A stretch of DNA of 64,000 nucleotides from Baylisascaris procyonis (taxonomy: Eukaryota > Nematoda > Chromadorea > Rhabditida > Ascarididae), in contig JAZARR010000110.1 of assembly GCA_037389465.1 (NCBI GenBank), forward strand, positions 3,105,501-3,169,500, given 5' to 3'. The notes below the pieces were generated by a model. That model saw only the letters and a list, made by a program, of their open reading frames with translations. It was not told where the DNA came from and ran no database searches. Below are positions 12,750-31,328 of the stretch, piece by piece (position 1 is the stretch's first letter; each line of letters begins with the position of its first letter). A program made the translations under genes and the position numbers.

Positions 12750-15700
12750 ATGATAAAACCCGGTTGTCACGCAATTATTCAAAAATTAGGCGGTGAACAT
12801 GTACGTGTTTGTGAGCTTGGACGTAAACGAATGATTCTTATTGAGAAGCTTCGATTTAATGTCGATGGTGCTTTCAATCAACCTTTCGGCCTTTTTGAGG
12901 TTTTTTTCTTTACTTACTTATTCGTTGAATTTATTTCTTGCTCTGAGCAAATTAAATTGTTTTTTTTCTTCCAATAACTTACTGTATGTTCAATACCGTA
13001 ACATCTTAAGTTATAACCGTCGTGCTTCTAATTTATATTTTTATATGAACCATTCCAACACATTTTCTTGATTTATTATTATTCACCTGTCAGATTCATC
13101 AATGACTATCAATGTTTATTTAGAACAAACATATGAGGTCCATTCATTTTCTGGCAAAAGAAATTTCGAATTGCTGATTGGTATTTTTGTTTTATTCATT
13201 GATTCGGGTTAATTAATAGAAATTTAAGAATCCAATCTTTGTGATCTAAAGCTAAAAAAGTCAGAATTGAGAAAAGAACATTTTAAGTTAACTTTGAATA
13301 TTAATATAGAGAAATTTTTTGATAAATTCACTGTTTACTTCGAGTTATAAGCGATATTTAAGGTTTCTGCGGGAAAATTAACTCGAACATGTGAGGAAAC
13401 GCCGATCACTGCCGAAGGTATAGATGATCTCGGTGAGAAACTTTCTTTTTATCAAATATTCTATTCATTATTTCATAGGATCTTTTTTTGCTGTTGGTCT
13501 AATGACTAATAAACAATCACAGTAATGTGCGGGGGGGGGGGTTCGTTGAATTACAGAAAGAAATGGACGAGTCAGATTATAACACCCCACTTCGCTTCCG
13601 CCTCCCTTGTAGGCATATTTAAGATGATAGGTCGATTACTATCACATGTTGTAATAATGATAGGTTGATTACTATATGATGGTAACAAAATTCTTTGGTT
13701 TCAATGATTTTAGGTTGCGGAAAATTGAGCAATAATCTAAAAACGGAAGCAAGTTCAATGGAATCAAATACAGTGCCATGTTCATCGTCAGAGGATGATG
13801 CTCGTAATGCGGCACAAGTGAGGCAACGACTAACACAAGAAGAAATTTCAAATATGAAAAACACTGGTGTTAGCGCCGGTGAATTGGTAATTTTTTTTCC
13901 GCTTCTTGTTGTTTTCTTCAGGTACAGATGAAAAGTGCCAACTCAATGTTTGTTCTTCGGATTTTCTTACAAATAGATCGAATACCCAAGTGGTGATTTT
14001 TCGACTCATCTCAAATCTTATCTTCACGGTACTCTATATCGCGACCTTCCGGCCAAAATCGTTAGAAGTCTTGAAATCTATGTTATCGTTGGATACGTGA
14101 TTTAGACAGCATGATGGATTGAGGTTCAGGTGGCAAAATTGGTCGACGGTAATGTTGCATTTTCGGAGCGAACCGTCTATGCGAAGAGTAAATATATTCG
14201 CCGGAAGACAAAAAAGCACTCGGATCGTGTGCTTATTCTTAAACCAACTATACGCCTTATAGCCGAATCATATTATAAGAAGGATGCTGAACGTATCGCT
14301 AATTTACGGTGAACTTTTATTGAGTTTATTTATTTATTTGTTTATTTTGAAAAAAGGAAGTAGTATCAGCCTTTCCTCCGTTGTTAAATTCGGCGATTTT
14401 CTTGAATGGGGAGGAAGTTTTTGTGAATGGTAATAGCCTACAGTATCGGAAGTATGGTTAGAGGTGAATTAAAATAAGTTGCATATATCTAGAGACTTAT
14501 TCAAACGCCACAAACAGTTCTGCCTCTGATCTTGGACTAGTATGCACAGGCACTAAATAAGTGATTATAGGCGTTCTAATGATGAATAATATTTAGCATT
14601 GATATGTTATCGCAAATACTACTATTGGGAGGAGTTCGAAGCGGATGCAAATGCGTTGTATTCGAGCAATGCTTAGGCCTGTTGACAGCTGCAGTCATGG
14701 ATCGTCTAGGTGGCGAAGGCGCTTGTGTGCATATTCATCGGGGTCTTATTGCGCAAGCTATACCATGTATTCAAAGTATGGATTTCGACGCCAAGGTATA
14801 TACTTCAACTAGCCAGTAGATTTTGTCATATATGAATTTCCTGATTAATAAAAATGGGTCCGGAAGTTGGAGCAGAGGCCAAGAAGGGGGGGTGGGGAGA
14901 AGGGGGGGGGGGGGTATTGTGAGATAGTTGACGCCCATATGTCGCAGGTGAAGGGTGATTTGAACCGGTTCTTATCGTGGTTCTCTTTATGTGGATCGTG
15001 AAGTTTTCAATAATGATCCAACTAAACTCATTGAAACATGTAAGCATAAGGTGATATTGGGGTTTTAAACAGTAATAAGACCTTCCGTCGAAAGTGATTG
15101 TAGTTTCATTTGCTTTTTTTTAACATTTTGCAGAGTTCCTCTAGGTGAAGTCGTCTTGTTATGAAAATTTCGCATTGAAATAGCATCTGTTTTCATTTTG
15201 CTGTTTTGTCACCAATAAGCTTATTCATTTCGTAAAGAAGACCAGTGTTCGCAAGCCGTTTTTGTGGTAAAGAACGATGAAAGAAGGGGTAAACAGTCTC
15301 GTAATTTTTCAACTCTGCAGGCTTATTCGACATTTCTTCCATTGCGTATAACAACTCTATTAAATGGTGCCATAGAAGAAAATGAGGAAAAAGCCGATGG
15401 AACAAATCAGGAAAATACGGCGGTTCGTTTTCTTGCCTTCTTTATGTCAATAGCACCTTGCAGATAGGCTCATTTGAAAATGAAGCGGATTGACAAAGCA
15501 GTTGAAAGATGTTCGCCAAAACAAAATTCATCCTAGTTTACTTGCGTACTAGTCTTCCCTCCCATCTTTTCTAGTTCTAGGCATTGGATTTTCTGTGGAG
15601 AATATCTTTTAGAGTCCATATACGCCGACTTGATTGTATGTAGAAATACTGGAAATGTGAACATTTTAATAAATAATAAAAGATATTTATCAGCAATCAG

Positions 15701-16388
15701 AAGCAACGTTAGCACGTAAAGCGGATCGGTTGAATCGAGAAAAGGCAGCATGGCAGTTGTTAAATAGCCAACAGATGGATTGCCTCTTCATTGCGGTTAA
15801 AGGTGTCGACCCGATAGATGTGCTTGAGCATACGTGGCATTTTATGCGACTCGCTTCAACAGTTCTCATCTACTCACCTATTTGTGAGGTTGGTTTCTTA
15901 ATATTTATGACTTGTTCCGTTCAGCTTTTACTTTTTAATATCATTCATTCCTTGTCTTTGAATGTGAAGTAGCAAGGAATCGTGATATGATTTCATATCT
16001 GTGGATTTCTTAGGTTATATTAGCTAAAGTAATGATTTTTATTACCCTAAATAACTTTTAATGTTAATTTTTTAATTTATTACTATAATTTACTACGGTT
16101 AAAAAAATTCTAGATAAATGTGTTGATTTTAAAATATATTATTGTAAAATTTAAACATGTCAGACAATGCCTATGGGATCTATCGTTTGCAATTAATATG
16201 TTTAAGTATTTTAGCCATTGATGAGCTCATACACTTGGCTGAAGAAAAATGGCGCTGTGCACGTGCAGATGCGCGATTCATTTCAACGATCATATCAGGT
16301 GCTCTCCGAAAGTACACATCCCGTTATGCAACAACTGATAGCAGCAGGATTTATTCTTTCAGCCGTGAAAGTTGCACCTCCATTGTAA
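12750..16388 (+). CDS. TRM6: tRNA (adenine58-N1)-methyltransferase non-catalytic subunit, 8 exons, 413 aa
   Basis: TRM6 (GCD10/TRMT6) pairs with catalytic TRM61 to make m1A58 in the T-loop of tRNAs, mainly in the nucleus. It binds tRNA and lacks the SAM site. Exons: 12750-12899, 13363-13432, 13714-13886, 14130-14308, 14597-14795, 15321-15422, 15694-15888, 16215-16388. All phases agree and it ends in TAA. Family-like text appears in order: a DNVIGQPYG-like segment read here as DGAFNQPFG in exon 1; LTQEEISNMKNTG then SKYIRRKTKKHSD in exons 3-4 (family LTQDDIKxLK and KYIKKKxKKY); LLLGGVRSGCK and the MDRLGGEG turn in exon 5; and a C-terminal half ending QVLSESTHPVMQQL-AAGFILSAVKVAP. The start is the ATG just after a TTTCAG acceptor pair (12732/12737), a likely trans-splice site. 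The exon 6 donor (GTTCGT) is weak. It is somewhat shorter than human TRMT6. Confidence 0.9.
13531..13541 (+). repeat. poly-G tract, 11 G
   Basis: Uninterrupted run of 11 G in a TRM6 intron, striking in AT-rich DNA. Confidence 0.9.
14886..14914 (+). repeat. G-rich tract with quadruplex potential (G7, G4, G13)
   Basis: Three G runs separated by T and AGAA, the last with 13 consecutive G, in TRM6 intron 5. The pattern could fold as a G-quadruplex on the coding strand. Confidence 0.85.
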
Positions 16389-16469
16389 TGCTGAAATGTT
16401 GAGACCTAGTCTCTTTGACTAATAAGCTGGCGGCCGATTTTTTCTATGAATTCCCATTTTTTGGTAGTT

Positions 16470-16489
16470 GGGGGGGGGGGGGGTGGGGG
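16470..16489 (+). repeat. poly-G tract (G14-T-G5)
   Basis: Fourteen consecutive G, one T, then five G, about 80 bases after the TRM6 stop codon, so probably in its 3' UTR or just beyond. Confidence 0.9.
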
Positions 16490-17436
16490 AGGTTGAGGAA
16501 AGGATGTACAAGTTTTTGAGCGCCTTTTATATGTAACTGGAATAGCAGGTTTTTTAAATTTTTTTTTTTAAAGCAGCAATATTTGTTATTTTTAATGCTT
16601 GGTTGTTGATTAATATCAGCTACCTGTTTTTTGATGAATTTCTCTAGACTAGTTGCTATATTGTTGGCCTTCAAAGATTCGGCTATGTTGCACTATTCTT
16701 TGCTTTAGATTTGCCTCCATTTACTTCCGGAATTTTATGTTAATAGTTTGGTCTTTATTTCGCTGAATACTGCCATCGTTTAATGAACACTGATATAGCT
16801 TAAGAGGTTAAGGAAACATCGCTCGTATGAAATAAAGCTCTCCTACTTCCTTCCCACATGCCTTGTGATTTTTTATGGATTGATATCGTTGTATATTCCT
16901 AGAAATAGTGGAAAAGAACGTCATTGCCATTACTAACGGAGGTTTTTTATAATTTTATAATTTTATTGGTAGTACTGAGCCGCTTTCACTGAATACTGTC
17001 TTGAATACAGAGGCCCATAACAACTTATTCGCAGCTGTGCAAAATATGCATTCGAAAAGATTGATATAAAATTCAGACTATATCATGCATAGCCGAATAT
17101 TTATTAGATATTTGCGGTTATATCGATGCGTTGTTGTTAACCGTTTGTTATATTACTGAAAGTTATGTAAATGCCTTTTTTTTAAATCAATCTCTTTGCT
17201 GTTTCTGGTTGTTTCTCTGTTTTATTGTTGATGTTGATGTTTAAATAAAGATTTTATATAGAATTGATATTTTTTGATGACATCCCATTTCATTAATTTG
17301 TTGCATTTTTTTTCAATCATTCTTCATAGTATTCACTTAAAAATTGCGGGAAGGGAAAGCCACATCGAAGAGTGAGTTGACGTAGGGGAGAGGGGTTAGC
17401 GAAGGAAAGAAAGCGAGGAGCTGCTTCCCGTAGAGA

Positions 17437-17976
17437 ATGGCCAAGACTTTGCCACGCTTCTTCGACGACAATCCTGTTAAAATCTCTACTACCATCCATT
17501 GATGCTTGTCCGCGTTGATCGACCAAGTGGGCACTGCAGATGTCAGTTTAGCGCAGTAAAACTTGCGATCTCGATTATACTAAGATCGAAGCCAATGGCG
17601 ATCAACTAATTTCTCTGCACGATGTGAACATTTGGAATCGTCTGGTTCATATGTGCTAGATGTGAGTTTATATATTGTTCGACTGTGGTCATTCTACGCT
17701 CTATTCAGTCGAGTCCTATGACATGATCTGTTATAGGATTCCGCCGAATAGAGGTGGTCTATTCGACGAAGTTCTACAGTTGTATCGCTTTGAGTGCAAT
17801 TGTGATACGATGGAGTCTTCGTATTTAAGCTAGTGCAGATCATTGGAGAGGTGGTTGAAACAGACGTTATTCACATATTCCACCACTATATAATAGTGAT
17901 GTTGTTGACTACTGTGTTAGACGCGTATTTTCATCTTTTCTCGTATCCTCGTTTCTGCATTAAATTATTGCGTTGA
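17437..17976 (+). pseudogene. decayed coding remnant: Cys-rich fragment followed by a membrane-anchor-like fragment
   Basis: Four short plus-strand open stretches in different frames read like protein although none is intact: 17437-17502 (begins MAKTLPRFFDD), about 17555-17659 (Cys at both ends), 17666-17833 (contains FDCGH and FECNC) and 17806-17976. The last ends in an amphipathic stretch, a hydrophobic segment (YIIVMLLTTV) and a short basic tail. The last two overlap in shifted frames, as if one frameshift separated an ectodomain-like part from a transmembrane anchor. Local GC is higher than in the flanks. It could be the tail of a retroelement envelope-like or cellular membrane protein gene, or separate exons of an expressed gene. 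I do not recognise the family. Confidence 0.3.
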
Positions 17977-18474
17977 TATATCTTCTCATATCTCATCAAA
18001 ATTTATGAGATTTGGAGCTATCGAGTCCTTATAGCTGCGAAAGTTTCATTCATCACTGAGATACTGTCATTATTATGGCTATTTCAATGAACGAATTACT
18101 ACCTAAATAAATAAGTAAACGAGTATTGCGGTAATATTATATTCTGCATATATTAGTTTGATTCTAACTTAAAAATCACGTTGGTTTGGTATTATTTGCA
18201 TTTTTTGATATTAGTTATTAGAAAGAAGGAATTTTATAGGAATTTGATATTAGTTACTTAAATTTAGCTTCACGTTTTTCATAGTAAACAGACCGACATC
18301 CACATGCATGTAGATATGCATATACACATAAATGCGCAATTATGTGACTAATCTAATTAGTAAAGTAAAAATTTTATTTTTTATTTATTTTTTGAAATTA
18401 TTATATGATTCGACGAAATATTTGCTGCATATCTGAGTTGATGACAAGTTTTTTTTTTTCTCGCATTATATTTA

Positions 18475-18750
18475 TTAATCGTTGTTGTTCTTTCCAAAGA
18501 TCTTAATCAGTGCGTTTATGTAAGAATGCGTAACGCAAACAAATATTTGTATGCATTGAACAATTGCGTGCAACCGGTTTGTTCGGCTATTCAATAGTGG
18601 TTGATCACGGAAATTTGCTCCGATACATTCATTCAACAATTCATCTGTTCGGTTCGCTTCTTTAAATTTTCGATCATCGTTACCCCAGCTATCTAATGTG
18701 ACAACGTTCATAATGCCGGAATAAATCGGTGAATCTGCAAGATATATCAT
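18475..18750 (-). CDS. unrecognised small protein or terminal exon, 91 aa
   Basis: A minus-strand open frame from an ATG at 18750 to a TAA at 18475, with an AATAAA overlapping or directly following the stop, which supports a real 3' end. A TATCTTGCAG acceptor lies just inside the frame, so this may instead be the last exon of a spliced gene, starting near 18736. The composition is balanced, unlike surrounding random ORFs: an Asp/Arg/Lys/Glu-rich half (around WGNDDRKFKEANRTDELL), then a Cys-containing hydrophobic part (QCIQIFVCV), then a Lys/Asn tail. No phase-compatible upstream exon was found with confidence. No family recognised. Confidence 0.4.
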   Translation of the reverse strand: MIYLADSPIYSGIMNVVTLDSWGNDDRKFKEANRTDELLNECIGANFRDQPLLNSRTNRLHAIVQCIQIFVCVTHSYINALIKIFGKNNND

Positions 18751-20317
18751 AAAACGTTATTCGACGGTATCACTGATCGAATAATCTTTAATAAGGAAAA
18801 TGTGTTAATATAGCATTACGCCGGCCGGCTGCCTATATGAAATTAATTGCAGCCTAATAATTTGATAAGTAAAATAGGCGATTTTTTTTTTGCAAAGTTT
18901 AGCATTTTAGTGGATCGATAGTCGAAAAGAATGCTAAATGTATGGTAAAATGTAAATTTCATTTTACAGATTTTTTTTTTAATTTTTTAAAAAATAATTT
19001 ATGGCATTTCATCCTGACGCATCGAAAATTTCCTTAGTTCTTTTTGGAAAGGTGTGTTTAATTTGTAAGGTGGATTAGTATTATAGCAGCTTAATGTTTA
19101 GAATGATATAGTCCGAAATGTTGGTGAATTTCTGCAATATTTCATCGGAAGTAAGTAATTCCTTGAGCAATACTCAATGGTGAGCAAAATCGAGTAGAAG
19201 GATATGCAAAGATAGTGGAAGTATGTCGAAATTAATGGTTAAGATGGCGATTTGATGGCAATATGAATAGAGGCAGTGGATTAGGAATAATTTTTGGATT
19301 AAATCTTCACCGAATTTAGTGTGCCTATTTTGGGATCGTTATATCTGCGAGAAATAAAGTCTTTCAGAGGAAATAATTTACTTTCTTCTTTTTCGAAACA
19401 GCTTTTTTCTTGTCCTTTTCATCGGTTATTATTCATGAAAAGCTTTTTCTACTAAAGCTCATATATTACAATCGGAAACGACCTTCACTAATGGATTCAT
19501 TGAGGTACTGTCTCTTAATTCTTAGAGAAATTGTCGACGATTTTTTTTATTTTTATTTTTACTTTTTTTTTTTTTTTTTTTTGAAGAAGCAGTAATGATT
19601 TCCTAGTCGAATCAGTTTAACCATTTTTCCTGGCCTTTATGACTAAGGTTACTGATAAAATACGTCACTTCAACATTTGATGTCTGATGCTGCATGATAA
19701 ATGACACCTGAAAACTTGTTGTTTACTGTGATTGATGATCTAATTGGAACAAATATCATTTAATCGGGTAGAGCAAGCTTCCTAGCCGCATGGTTAAAAG
19801 ATGCTATCGCCATTATTGAAGTCCATGTCTATTTTCGCAATTCACATAAAAAAATGCCAAACATTATGAACGCAAGCACGGTGCGACTCCACATTCGTCA
19901 TGTCTGCATGATGGTCATTACGACAGAGAGCTGTGTATTTTTCATATTGCGTGACCAATGTAATGCTAAAACTTGTTCCCACACAGCATATATACACACA
20001 ATCCTGATTTGATGCCTTGAGGCGATTGTATCTTCTTTAAATGCTTCATTCGACGTAATGACCACTATCCCCCTGAATACTCATTTTTCAATTGATTTCA
20101 CGTTTATTCTTCACGTTTATTCGATGGAGTCATATGTGAAGGCATTAATATCACAGACATTGTCATGACATAGCATTGCCATAGTGGCTTATGATTCTGC
20201 GCATCAAAAGAATAGACGGAAAAAATATAAAGCAAAGGTACACTCTCGGGAAGGCTTTCATCAGTATGGTACGACGAATATTTTGCTGCCTGAAATTGAA
20301 TTTATTATTGATGTCCG

Positions 20318-20386
20318 CCAAATATATCTGTCAATAATGGCCAAATATATCTGTCAATAATGGCCAAATATATCTGTCCGTAATGG
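20318..20386 (+). repeat. minisatellite, 23 bp x 3
   Basis: Three consecutive copies of CCAAATATATCTGTCAATAA plus TGG. The third differs at two bases (CCG for CAA). Confidence 0.9.
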
Positions 20387-20612
20387 CAATGCATGTACTA
20401 GTAGTGTCTCGAGAAATGTGCATATTACGAATATGATGATGATACCGATACTATTGTTTATATGAGAGAGCATTTTCAATCATGAAAGTTGACTTATTTC
20501 ATGAAGTACGCCTCTATTGTTGCTGATAGCCGACTCACTTCCTTCTTGAAAGGTATTTCTGCTCCGCATGAATTTGAAAAATTGAGCGTTTTAAGTGTTT
20601 ATTGCTCTCGTT

Positions 20613-20808
20613 TCATCTAGGAACTTTCATAACTGCATTGTTAACTTCAACTAGCATTAATGAAACTTTATGTAGCATTTTGTTCCAACTTTGAAAGCAA
20701 ATCAAAACACATCCAACCTGACAATATGGATCTTCGATGCAGTGATGTATGCTTTCATTTGTAGTACGAATTGCCGTCAACTCTTTATGCAACATATTAT
20801 ATGACAGT
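20613..20808 (-). CDS. possible terminal exon of an unknown small gene
   Basis: After an AATCTCATAG acceptor the minus strand stays open to a TGA at 20613, with an AATAAA about 20 bases after it. The frame has Cys at spaced positions (HHCIEDPYCQVGC), suggesting a secreted protein, but no upstream exon or start could be joined. It may be chance. Confidence 0.2.
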
Positions 20809-21256
20809 CTATGAGATTTTAGAGTTATTACAGGGAGGTGAGTGGAAAGGAAGGTGAATGGAAACGAGAATTTTTAATAACCCTTTTGCGTTTTCATTCA
20901 TCCAAAATTCTGTGCAAGTAAAAGTAATCTAGGCCTCAAGTTACTATTTGCCTTCTGAGACCGGTGCCCACAGGAAGTTTAGAAGGGATCAGTGGATAAT
21001 GGGGATAGCCCAGAGAGTAACTCGTCTTACAGTACTTCCTCTCAGAAAACGCTTCCCTTTTTAGAAATGCTGAGGCATGAAGGACTCTGTGGTAGTAATT
21101 CTTTGTATAATACAATGTTCCTGAGTTTATATCGGTATTTCTGTGTGCTTTATTCAAAAGTTTTGAAGAACCGGCTCTCTCTGACTGGTTGACTTGGGCT
21201 TTCCCAAGAACATTAAGAAAAAAGCACCGAATAGATCGCAAGAAGAGTGAGCCAAT

Positions 21257-24689
<3,433 letters not shown>

Positions 24690-24717
24690 TGTCGTTTAGA
24701 TATATATGAATAGCTGA

Positions 24718-24827
24718 CTGAAACAATAGCCGTTAATCGTTGCACTCAATACCTATGATATGCTCACTCTAGATGGAATAAGAAGAAGGCGATATGCTCC
24801 TTCAGTAAAATTTGTCACTCTTATATA
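24718..24827 (-). promoter_or_regulatory. collagen A core promoter and trans-splice acceptor
   Basis: Minus strand: TATATAAG at 24827-24820, then about 100 bases later TATTGTTTCAG ending at 24718, then 28 bases to the ATG. The layout of TATA box, short outron, acceptor and start fits spliced-leader trans-splicing. Collagen B has the same arrangement. Confidence 0.5.
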
Positions 24828-24920
24828 GAGGGTTGACACAAAGTGGACATACGTTGTTTAAATGCGAATGGGCGGTCGCAGATATCGTTGATGTTGTCCA
24901 TCTCCGGTATTTCATTGTGG

Positions 24921-25256
24921 TGTAACGCTTCTTAGCGTTTATTCCCCCTTAGAGAGCGTAGATGACCAGTTCGCCAGCGGGCTAAATTAAATAATTCGAC
25001 GAGCTATACGAGTGAAAAATCCTTTCCCATTGTGATGCACACAAATGAGCAATGCTCACTAATGGACAATCTTATGCAATATGAAACATATGTTAATATA
25101 TGATTCAAAGTACAGTAATATAGGAATAGAACAACATCCTTGGAGTATAGGATTGCTAATCGAGAATTATGGAAAGTTTTCAATCTTAGTGTTTAGGGTA
25201 TCTGTAACGCTTCTTAGCGTTTATTCCCCCTTAGAGAGCGTAGATGACCAGTTCGC
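24921..25256 (+). repeat. 54 bp direct repeat upstream of collagen A
   Basis: Two identical 54 base copies at 24921-24974 and 25203-25256, starting TGTAACGCTTCTTAGCGTTT and ending GACCAGTTCGC. Each contains a small hairpin (AACGC, TTCTTA, GCGTT) and a CCCCC run. They lie 100 and 380 bases upstream of the collagen A TATA box. The second copy is followed by a partial repeat GTAGATGACCA. Confidence 0.85.
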
Positions 25257-25659
25257 GTAGATGACCATTGTAGTTAAGAAAAAATCGAATTGGACCTTAC
25301 ATTCAGCATTATAGAATTTATAAAATAAAACAGAGAGAGTTACAGAAGGAAGAATTTAAAGCATAACAGTGAAATTTTCGATTAAAAAATATCGAATATT
25401 TTAGTGTACGATCGCGTGTACTATACCGAAGAATGTACGATCGCGCGGCATTGTCAATAAAACTAAGATTCAAGAAGGACATAAAGAAAACTTTTTCATC
25501 TAAAATTTTCTTAAAACGAATTTCAATTTATATAATCACTAAAAGACTAATGCTATAAATCTATAAACACTGGAAAAGAGAATTAAGCGAAGGAAATCCA
25601 CTTCGATTCAAAGTTTCTCTCTAATCATAAACTTTTTCCTTCTAACGAGAATCGACACT

Positions 25660-25672
25660 GGGGGGGGGGGGG
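25660..25672 (+). repeat. poly-G tract, 13 G
   Basis: Thirteen consecutive G in AT-rich intergenic DNA between the collagen genes. Confidence 0.9.
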
Positions 25673-27545
25673 CGAATTCTCTTTCATAAAAATTGCCTAA
25701 ATATGCAGTTTTTCTTTGCTATAGCTGTTACTGCTATACCAGATTTAGAGCCGTTTAGATCTATGATGACCTTAGTGATGATATCTTGCATAGTGAGCAA
25801 GAATATTTTATACCCACTAGGTGAATTTCATCATTTTTCTATATTCGTGATTTGATTTTCTATATTTATGCAAATTTGTTTTATTTTATCTAACTATTCC
25901 CGTAGTAAGATCATCGCTGACCCTATGTATCCCTCTTATTGACATCTAAAGGAGAAAAGGGTGTTGTGTTTTTTTTTTTTTTTTTGAATGATGAATTGTT
26001 AAATAAGCGATCTCGGTCATTAAGCTATAACTGATTGAAATTTAAATCCTTTAGAATTAAATCCCAAAAAATCCAAAGAACACATTTTAATAGATGCTGG
26101 CGAAGAACAAGTTTAACTCTTTCGAACACCAATTAAGGCAAAGTATACAACAATATTTTCAACTTTCAATGTTATCGGATGACTATCCTTCTAACAAAGT
26201 GATTCTCATTCTACCACTTCTTCGGCCCCGAAAGAAAATCTTGGAATTTTACAAATGAAATGAAGTTTATAGCAGCATCATAACAATTTCAATAAGAATA
26301 AGATTATGATTTTAATAGCAGGTGTTAATTTAAGATGACTTTCAAGCCAGCTAACTCCATCTCTATGATTTCTCAACGCCAATCAATCATTTCGCATAAA
26401 AAAAAAAACGAATGAATAGTAGTTTAATAAGCTATGATTGATCATTAAGTATGAAAATGTTGAATGTGAAATACGTAGCTATTGCATAATCCTCTAAATA
26501 AACGATAAAATATTGTCGCATAAAACATCATCTTATTCGCACTTATAAATATTTCACCCCAATTTTATCACATAGAAGTTATATTTTAAGGAGGATCGCT
26601 TTATTATGTATTATCTCTCTTTAATCATGTGATATAGTATGGGACTCAGTATAGAATTATTTCATTTCCTTTTGAATCGAACATTGCTTGACATCTTTGA
26701 AAGCGTTCATTGTTACATTGTTACAAAGTAATTTGTGCTTGCGAATCGTTTTATAACCTTAGATAAGAGCAAATTTAATGATCGCAGTTTATGGAAACGA
26801 AACGATTTTATTGACGTATAGAATCTTTGAGGAGTTCGGTGTTATTTTCAACTGTTACAGTGGCCTTGTAAAAGAAGCTGACTGATGTTGGAGAAGAAAT
26901 ATCGAAGTTCTGAGAATGTTGCGTCCTGAAAAAAAAAACAATAACCATTTAAACGAAAGATTGGTGATAAAACAAGCGGCTTATTGATTAGTGGAAGCGT
27001 CGAGGATAATCAAGAGAAAATGCAATCCTTTTACTATGGAAGGTAAATGAGGAGGAAAAAGCTTCCACTCGTATGCATGCAAAACTAAAATAAAATTTTA
27101 AAAATCAAAGAAAATAAATTTTTCATAGCGAATAATTCTGCGAATATTTGTAGTAACGTAGGATTACAACGAAACGAGTAATGTGTCTTAAGTATGGGCC
27201 ATAATGTCATAGAGCTTTCATAGTTAATTTTCACTTTACATTAGAATCCCGTTATGGTGTGGAAAAAGCTTTCATATAGAAATATCTTACAAATTGAGCA
27301 AGCATTAAAATTTGCATATTTAATTGAAATTTATTCTGATGTGGCAATTTGCATATTGAAGAGGTGCGGGAAAATACAATTTTAACGACGAGAAAGTCTT
27401 TCCTCTATGCCATTATGATCCTGCTTCGGTAGGCCTCCCGGACCTAAGTATTTAGCTTTTCTGATCTTTGAAGGTAGGTTTATTGATGCATTTGCTGCGA
27501 AGTCAGTATATTCATACCTTACTGTAACTGACAACAATGACATCA

Positions 27546-31064
<3,519 letters not shown>

Positions 31065-31078
31065 CCTATAATCTGACA

Positions 31079-31164
31079 CTGAATTCATCGGCAATTTAAT
31101 AATGAAATAATAAATTTCATTATCAATATTACTTATTCCAGGATCGATTCATTTAATTTTTATA
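31079..31164 (-). promoter_or_regulatory. collagen B core promoter and trans-splice acceptor
   Basis: Minus strand TATAAAAA at 31164-31157 and a GAATTCAG acceptor ending at 31079, 14 bases before the ATG. A second TATATAAG at 31772-31765 lies farther upstream, and a strong unused-looking donor (TTTCG then GTAAGTATT) lies near 31175, so a cis-spliced 5' UTR remains possible. Confidence 0.4.
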
Positions 31165-31263
31165 GAATACTTACCGAAATCGGAAAATAAAGCCTATGGA
31201 GAGAAATTTTGGATGACATGAAGTAACGTTAGTAATGTGAAATTAAAATAAATGCACGAAATA

Positions 31264-31328
31264 TGTGGAGGTCGAACTCCTATCCATAAAACTGCGGGCG
31301 AGCACTTCTACCAATAAGCCACTGCTCT
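31264..31328 (-). pseudogene. degenerate tRNA-like element (tRNA pseudogene or SINE head)
   Basis: The minus strand has an A-box-like TGGCTTATTGGTAGAAG, an arm TGCTCGCC reminiscent of tRNA-Gly, and a B-box-like GGAGTTCGACCTCC at tRNA spacing. The anticodon and T arms do not pair fully (6 base T loop), so it is not called a functional tRNA. Confidence 0.35.

Larger units (their letters stand above)
16389..18474. other. spacer after TRM6, with decayed coding block
   Basis: Contains the TRM6 3' end (AATAAA near 16831 is a candidate polyadenylation signal), a poly-G tract at 16470, and the decayed ORF block at 17437-17976 listed separately. No intact gene is visible. Confidence 0.5.
18751..21256. 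other. spacer upstream of the small ORF, including the collagen A 3' UTR
   Basis: Minus-strand AATAAA near 21148-21153 lies about 105 bases past the collagen A stop, so the 101-codon minus frame at 20936-21241 starts in 3' UTR sequence. A 22 base T run at 19561-19582 and a short minisatellite (20318) are present. Some protein-like minus-strand fragments (for example 19965 downward) lack matching splice phases and were not called. Confidence 0.5.
24828..27545. other. intergenic region between collagens A and B
   Basis: Upstream region of collagen A and 3' flank of collagen B. It contains the duplicated 54 bp element (24921 and 25203), two GTACGATCGCG motifs near 25407 and 25435, and a 13 G run at 25660. 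A minus-strand AATAAA at about 27479-27484 lies about 65 bases past the collagen B stop. No additional gene seen. Confidence 0.55.

Noticed and set aside
12575..12796. 73-codon plus frame overlapping the TRM6 start
   Set aside because: It lies upstream of the splice acceptor that precedes TRM6 exon 1 and is out of frame with TRM6.
19856..19965. Protein-like minus-strand stretch (contains YEKYTALCRNDHH)
   Set aside because: An acceptor is present, but no good donor exists and the phases do not fit the neighbouring candidate exons. Too weak to call.
20936..21241. 101-codon minus-strand frame directly after collagen A
   Set aside because: It begins just past the collagen A stop and includes that gene's AATAAA signal, so it is 3' UTR.
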